This document shows positions 33,032 through 36,812 of a DNA stretch of 36,812 nucleotides, piece by piece. Position 1 is the stretch's first letter, and each line of letters opens with the position of its first letter. A model generated the notes under the pieces. That model was not told where the DNA came from. It was given only the letters and a program-made list of their open reading frames with translations, and ran no database searches. Source of the DNA: M3007 sp040080915 (GTDB taxonomy: Bacteria > Bacteroidota > Bacteroidia > Chitinophagales > Saprospiraceae); assembly GCA_040080915.1 (NCBI GenBank), contig JBEBHD010000023.1:1-36812 (forward strand), written 5' to 3'. Made by a program: the position numbers and the translations under genes.

Positions 33032-34477
33032 TTACCGAGACACTACCAATTTTCCTACCCATGTTTTCCCTTCTGACAGGTAGCGCACCACGTACAAGCC
33101 GTTTTCGAGGCCGGAAACATCAAGCATGCGGTTGTCGTCCTGCACCATGCCGGCATAGCGCAGCCTGCCGCCGAGGTCAATGATCTGGGCTTGTCCGCCT
33201 GCGGGCAGGTAGCGCAGCACGACCGATTCGCTGGCCGGGTTGGGCCAGAGTTCCAGTGGTTCCGCTGCCAAGTCACCCGTACCGGTTACAAATCCCACTT
33301 GCTGGTATCCGAGGAAAAAAATCAGTGTGTTCGTGAGAGCGGGCGTGACGCAGCCTCCGTGGTCGGCATCGGGCTTCACGTCCAGAGCTGCGAGGTTGAC
33401 GGCACCACGGGCCGTCATGGAGTCCAACGCGACGAGGCTATTGCGGAAGGGCACCTGGTCATCGGCCATGCAGTAGAAAATACGGGTCGGAGCAGTGGGT
33501 GCCCAAGTGTACACATTGTTGTCTTTCAAGGCGACATTGAACGGGTGCCCGGGGTCGGCTATCACCTCCTGTACGAGTGCAGGCACGAGCATGCGCAGCG
33601 GGCGCGACTCGCCTTCGGTGGCAATGAGCAGGGCTATCAGATCGGTGTTGAGTTGGGTCAGTGGAATATTCCCGGCGTAAAAATCCGCTATTTTGGCTGC
33701 GTAGGGTGCTTTAAAAACCTCGTTCAACTGGTTGAACAGGTTGCCGTACACGGTTTGGTACGACAGGATCGTGTTGGGCAGGTAAGCCGGGTAGTAGTAG
33801 ATCGAGTCGGTCAGGATCAGGTTGCGCATCACCTCGCCGATGCTGTACGGCCCGGACAGGTGCGCGGCGGCGGTCATTGCAAACTCGGTTTTCAAGGTGC
33901 TTTCCACGTCGCGGTGAAATGCCATCGAGGCGTGTCCGCCCTGCGAATAGCCGGTGGCGAACAACTGGGAGCTGACGTGAACGCCGTATTGGGCCGCAAA
34001 GGCAGGCAAGGCCCGCAACATGTCCGCGGCTGCCCACGATTCGCTCGCGGCGTGTACGTACGGGTGAAAGCCCTTGGAAACGCCTAAGCCGAGGTAGTCG
34101 GGCAGCAAGGCAACGTAGCCCATGCCGCCGAACAGGTTCCCGATCACACCCTCGCCGCCCGACAGGACGTTGAACGACGGCACGCCCAACTTGGAGCCTG
34201 CCGTGCCGTGCTGGTACACGAGCCGGGGATACACCCGCGTGGCATCGTCGGGCACGACCACAAGGCCCGAAGCCGTATCGGGCAGGCCTTGCACGCCGGT
34301 TGTGGTGTAGGTGATCCGGTAAAATTTGACTCCGTACTGGATGAGCGGCACGCCGAATTGGGAAACCAATTGTGCCCGCGTCCGGCTGCCCAGCAGGGTG
34401 GACGAAACGAGGGTTTGGGAGCGAAGGATAGGGCAAAGGCCGAGCAAAAGCAGAAGTAGTGTTGTAGCGAAGCGCAT
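33032..34477 (-). CDS. Secreted alpha/beta hydrolase (lipase/esterase-like) with T9SS sorting domain
   Basis: 481 aa. Signal peptide MRFATTLLLLLLGLCPILRS. The alpha/beta-hydrolase domain (about 45-400) has the oxyanion region VYQHGTAGS, LLPDYLGLGVSKGFHPYVHA, the nucleophile Ser178 in ATGYSQGGHAS, a likely Asp in MADDQVPFRNS and His in DADHGGC. The layout resembles secretory lipases and acyl-ester hydrolases; the substrate is unknown. The last 75 residues form a T9SS sorting domain (LELWPNPASESVVLRYLPAG, NGLYVVRYLSEGKTWVGKL), so it is exported to the surface or medium. The start at 34477 gives the signal peptide; the longer frame adds 15 unlikely residues. TACTTTTG at 34520-34527 is a fitting promoter box. 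hutI follows 5 bp after the stop. Confidence 0.9.
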   Translation of the reverse strand: MRFATTLLLLLLGLCPILRSQTLVSSTLLGSRTRAQLVSQFGVPLIQYGVKFYRITYTTTGVQGLPDTASGLVVVPDDATRVYPRLVYQHGTAGSKLGVPSFNVLSGGEGVIGNLFGGMGYVALLPDYLGLGVSKGFHPYVHAASESWAAADMLRALPAFAAQYGVHVSSQLFATGYSQGGHASMAFHRDVESTLKTEFAMTAAAHLSGPYSIGEVMRNLILTDSIYYYPAYLPNTILSYQTVYGNLFNQLNEVFKAPYAAKIADFYAGNIPLTQLNTDLIALLIATEGESRPLRMLVPALVQEVIADPGHPFNVALKDNNVYTWAPTAPTRIFYCMADDQVPFRNSLVALDSMTARGAVNLAALDVKPDADHGGCVTPALTNTLIFFLGYQQVGFVTGTGDLAAEPLELWPNPASESVVLRYLPAGGQAQIIDLGGRLRYAGMVQDDNRMLDVSGLENGLYVVRYLSEGKTWVGKLVVSR

Positions 34478-34519
34478 GGATGGGCAGTGGTTGGTGAAAA
34501 ACAAAAGGCAGTGTGCGGG

Positions 34520-34527
34520 CAAAAGTA
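34520..34527 (-). promoter_or_regulatory. -7 promoter box of the hydrolase-hutI-glycosyltransferase operon
   Basis: The plus strand reads CAAAAGTA (TACTTTTG on the minus strand), 43 bp before the ATG at 34477. No clear -33 element. Confidence 0.45.
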
Positions 34528-34597
34528 TTAATTTGGTTTGTCATTTTGATGGAATCCGCCCTTGCCGCGAGGGAAACCCCCAAACCAGAAACCCAAT

Positions 34598-35680
34598 CTA
34601 ACCTATTTCCTCCATCAAATATTCCCCTGCAAACGACGACACCACAGCCTCCATACGGCTGCGTTGGGTGTCGGTGATGAAAATCTGGCCGAAATTGCGT
34701 TGGATGAGCAGGGCAATGAGTTGGCGGACGCGCTGCTCGTCCAATTTGTCAAAAATATCATCGAGCAGGAGCAGCGGCGATACGCCTTTTTCCTGCCGCA
34801 GCACGTCGTATTGAGCCAACCGAAGGGCGAGGAGAAAGGACTTGAGTTGGCCCTGCGAGGCGAATTTTTTCACCGGGTGGCCATGCAGGGTGAGCGAGAG
34901 GTCGTCACGGTGCGGGCCGGCAGACGTGCGCTCGAGGAGCCGGTCGCGTTCGATGTTGGCCCTTAGTGTGGCGGCAAAGTCGTCCGAATCACTGCCCGGC
35001 TCCAGTGCAAAGGCTACCTGTTCCCCGTCGCCGGCAATGGCGGCATACATTTCCTGAAAAACCGGGCCGAACGCGTTTGAGAATTCCCGGCGCTTTTCAG
35101 AAATGACGGCTGCCGGTTCAGGCATTTGCTGGTCAACGGCCTCCAGCAGCATCGGATCGAAACGGCGCTGCTCGGCAAACATTTTCAGCAGCGCGTTGCG
35201 TTGCTTGAGCAAGGCGTTGTAGGTCAGCAGGTTTTGGAGGTATTCCGACGAGATTTGCGACAGCGTCGCGTCCAGAAATCGGCGGCGCTCCTCGCTGCCG
35301 TCCTGCACAAGGGCTATGTCGTCGGGCGCGATCATGACTACCGGAAACCGGCCCACATAGTCAATCAGACGCGGGTAGGGCGAACCATTTCGCTCGATCT
35401 CCTTGCGCTGGCCGTTGGCAAACTTGACCGCAACGTGGCTGCGCTCGCCATCGTGCTCGAATACACCCTCGACGCGGAAAAACCCCTCGCCGTGTAGAAT
35501 CAGATTTTTATCCGGCAAATTCCGGTGGCTGCGTGTGAGGCACAGGAGGTGTACGGCATCCAGCAGGTTGGTTTTGCCCGTGCCGTTGAGGCCGACAAAG
35601 CAGTTGAGCCTCGGCGAGAGCTCCAGCGAGCGCTGTTCGTAGTTTTTGAACTGGGCGAGTTTGATCGAGCGCAGGTACAC
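34598..35680 (-). CDS. recF: DNA replication/repair protein RecF
   Basis: 360 aa, the family's normal length. SMC-like ATPase: N-terminal YLRSIKLAQFKNYEQ, Walker A GLNGTGKTNLLDAVHLL, signature SQGQLKSFLLALRLAQ and Walker B LLLLDDIFDKLDEQRV. It binds single-strand gaps and helps load RecA in the RecFOR pathway. The start is a GTG at 35680 directly before the conserved YLRSI; the upstream ATG of the open frame at 35878 lies inside the neighbouring ATPase gene and would add 66 unrelated residues. It is 22 bp downstream of the DUF4143 ATPase gene; dnaA and dnaN are not beside it. Confidence 0.94.
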   Translation of the reverse strand: MYLRSIKLAQFKNYEQRSLELSPRLNCFVGLNGTGKTNLLDAVHLLCLTRSHRNLPDKNLILHGEGFFRVEGVFEHDGERSHVAVKFANGQRKEIERNGSPYPRLIDYVGRFPVVMIAPDDIALVQDGSEERRRFLDATLSQISSEYLQNLLTYNALLKQRNALLKMFAEQRRFDPMLLEAVDQQMPEPAAVISEKRREFSNAFGPVFQEMYAAIAGDGEQVAFALEPGSDSDDFAATLRANIERDRLLERTSAGPHRDDLSLTLHGHPVKKFASQGQLKSFLLALRLAQYDVLRQEKGVSPLLLLDDIFDKLDEQRVRQLIALLIQRNFGQIFITDTQRSRMEAVVSSFAGEYLMEEIG

Positions 35681-35702
35681 GGGCTTATTGCGATAAAAAT
35701 GT

Positions 35703-36812
35703 CTACTGTTCGGCAATGAACGGAAGGTAATTGCCTGGATGAATGGTTTCAAAGCTGGCTTCCGGGTAAGATTCCAGCCAAAGCGAAGGCGGTTTGGGGG
35801 AGGTTTTCGACCATTTGAACTCAAACCCGTAGAGCCGACCGTCTCGCTCCTCCACGAAATCCACCTCCTTTTGGTCATACGTGCGCCAGAAGTAATTGTT
35901 GGAAAAAATTTTCGTGTAGTGTTGTTTTTTGAGGCGCTCCGTAATCAGGTAATTTTCCCACAAAGCCCCAACATCATTTCGCAAGGGCAGTTCATTGAAA
36001 TTGTTGATGATGGCATTGCGGATGCCATTGTCCCAAAAATAGTATTTCGAGCCTTTGGAGATTTCCTTTCGCAGGTTCCTCGAATAGCCGCCGAGGCGCT
36101 TGATAACGAAGACTTTTTCCAGCAGGTCGAGGTATTTTTCAACTGTTCGGGTATTCATGCCGATAGCCTGGCTGATTTCATGCACCGATACCAAGCTGCC
36201 GATTTGAAAAGCCAGCAGGCTCAGGATTTCGACAATTTTTCTGGATTTCCTGATGTCTTCGAACATCAGCAGGTCTTTGTAAAGGTAGCCATTGACAATG
36301 TTGTTGAGCAGTTCCCGCTTGTTCGACAGCCCAATTGTTGTGACAACCTCTGGGTAGCTGCCGTAAATCAGGCGTTGGGACAACAGTTCCTCTGTCTGAA
36401 AAGGCGCTTCAGTGGCCGCGAGTTCAAGTTGGGAAATTGGGTAAAGTTCAAACTCCCATTTCCTTCCGACCAGCGGTTCGCCGGTCTGGTTTGAAAGGTC
36501 GAAGGAAGAAGAGCCGGTTGCCAAAACTCGGATTTCCGGCAAGTGGTCAACTACTAATTTGAGGTTCAACCCAATAAGTGGCACATGCTGGGCTTCGTCC
36601 ACAACGAGCAGTTGATGCTTGCCTATGTTTTGCCGGAGTGTTTCGATACTTTGGCTGCCCAACCAAGCCTGCACTGCACGGTCTTCCCCGGAAACGAAAA
36701 GGAAGGGAGCCGGTTCCTTTGCAAGAATTTCCTTCAGCAAGGTGGTTTTGCCTACCTGCCGGGGCCCCAGCAGCACCACTACCTTACCGGGAACCATTCT
36801 GTTTTCAACTTG
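35703..36812 (-). CDS. AAA ATPase with C-terminal DUF4143 (5' end outside window)
   Basis: The frame is open to the right edge (QVENR precedes MVPGKVV), so the N-terminus is probably missing; 369 residues are visible. Walker A is LLGPRQVGKTTLL, Walker B LLVVDEAQHV, and a sensor motif LATGSSSFDL is present. A central winged-helix region (VSVHEISQAIGMNTRTVEKY) follows. The C-terminal DUF4143 part contains WENYLITERLKK and EVDFVEE with EFKWS, a pattern like the PD-(D/E)XK nuclease fold. Such ATPases are widespread, often mobile and functionally obscure. The DNA looks A/T-richer than recF next to it. Confidence 0.9.
   Translation of the reverse strand, partial: QVENRMVPGKVVVLLGPRQVGKTTLLKEILAKEPAPFLFVSGEDRAVQAWLGSQSIETLRQNIGKHQLLVVDEAQHVPLIGLNLKLVVDHLPEIRVLATGSSSFDLSNQTGEPLVGRKWEFELYPISQLELAATEAPFQTEELLSQRLIYGSYPEVVTTIGLSNKRELLNNIVNGYLYKDLLMFEDIRKSRKIVEILSLLAFQIGSLVSVHEISQAIGMNTRTVEKYLDLLEKVFVIKRLGGYSRNLRKEISKGSKYYFWDNGIRNAIINNFNELPLRNDVGALWENYLITERLKKQHYTKIFSNNYFWRTYDQKEVDFVEERDGRLYGFEFKWSKTSPKPPSLWLESYPEASFETIHPGNYLPFIAEQ

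Overview
The window looks like a chromosomal segment from a member of the Bacteroidota, probably of the Saprospiria/Chitinophagia type (inference from gene content). Evidence: three secreted proteins end in type IX secretion (T9SS) sorting domains; a TonB-dependent receptor with an N-terminal STN domain sits with a FecI-like sigma factor, a FecR-like anti-sigma factor and a DUF4249 lipoprotein; there is a DUF3536-type GH57 protein; and several genes are preceded by TAnnTTTG, the Bacteroidota -7 promoter box, with no clear Shine-Dalgarno sequence. No rRNA, tRNA, CRISPR array, transposase or phage gene was found.

Layout. 1-2.7 kb: the 3' part of a large surface protein (SdrD-like modules, six HYR-like repeats, T9SS tail). 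3.1-7.9 kb: a signalling block with a LuxR-type response regulator (-), a 499-aa all-helical protein of unknown function (+) and a TPR sensor histidine kinase (-). 8.2-12.8 kb: a two-gene carbohydrate operon (-), GH57/DUF3536 followed by a secreted GH3 beta-xylosidase/beta-glucosidase. 13.2-19.7 kb (+): recJ, a small membrane protein, rdgB, an MsbA-like ABC exporter and a secreted T9SS protein. 19.7-25.1 kb (-): ECF sigma, FecR, STN-TonB receptor and DUF4249 lipoprotein, a complete cell-surface signalling and uptake operon; a Crp/Fnr regulator diverges from it. 25.9-36.8 kb (-): a run of GH35 beta-galactosidase, an orphan 200-aa protein, an NhaD antiporter, a membrane glycosyltransferase, hutI, a T9SS-exported alpha/beta hydrolase, recF and a DUF4143 ATPase cut by the window end.

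The least expected signal is outside the genes. A 106-bp element occurs three times between genes (2961-3066, 8019-8124, 16353-16458), and a fourth site (13094-13116) looks like a version with the interior deleted. Its ends are imperfect inverted repeats. In the best copy all four mismatches become G-U pairs when one particular strand is made as RNA, and several differences between copies keep the pairing. This suggests a small mobile or regulatory RNA-structured repeat. A separate 71-bp imperfect palindrome (2696-2766) and a possible small structured RNA with its own terminator (28.6-28.8 kb, + strand) are also worth a look.

Start codons were often moved inward from the longest open frame where a signal peptide, a conserved N-terminus or a neighbouring gene favoured it. 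All family calls rest on reading motifs; no database search was run.
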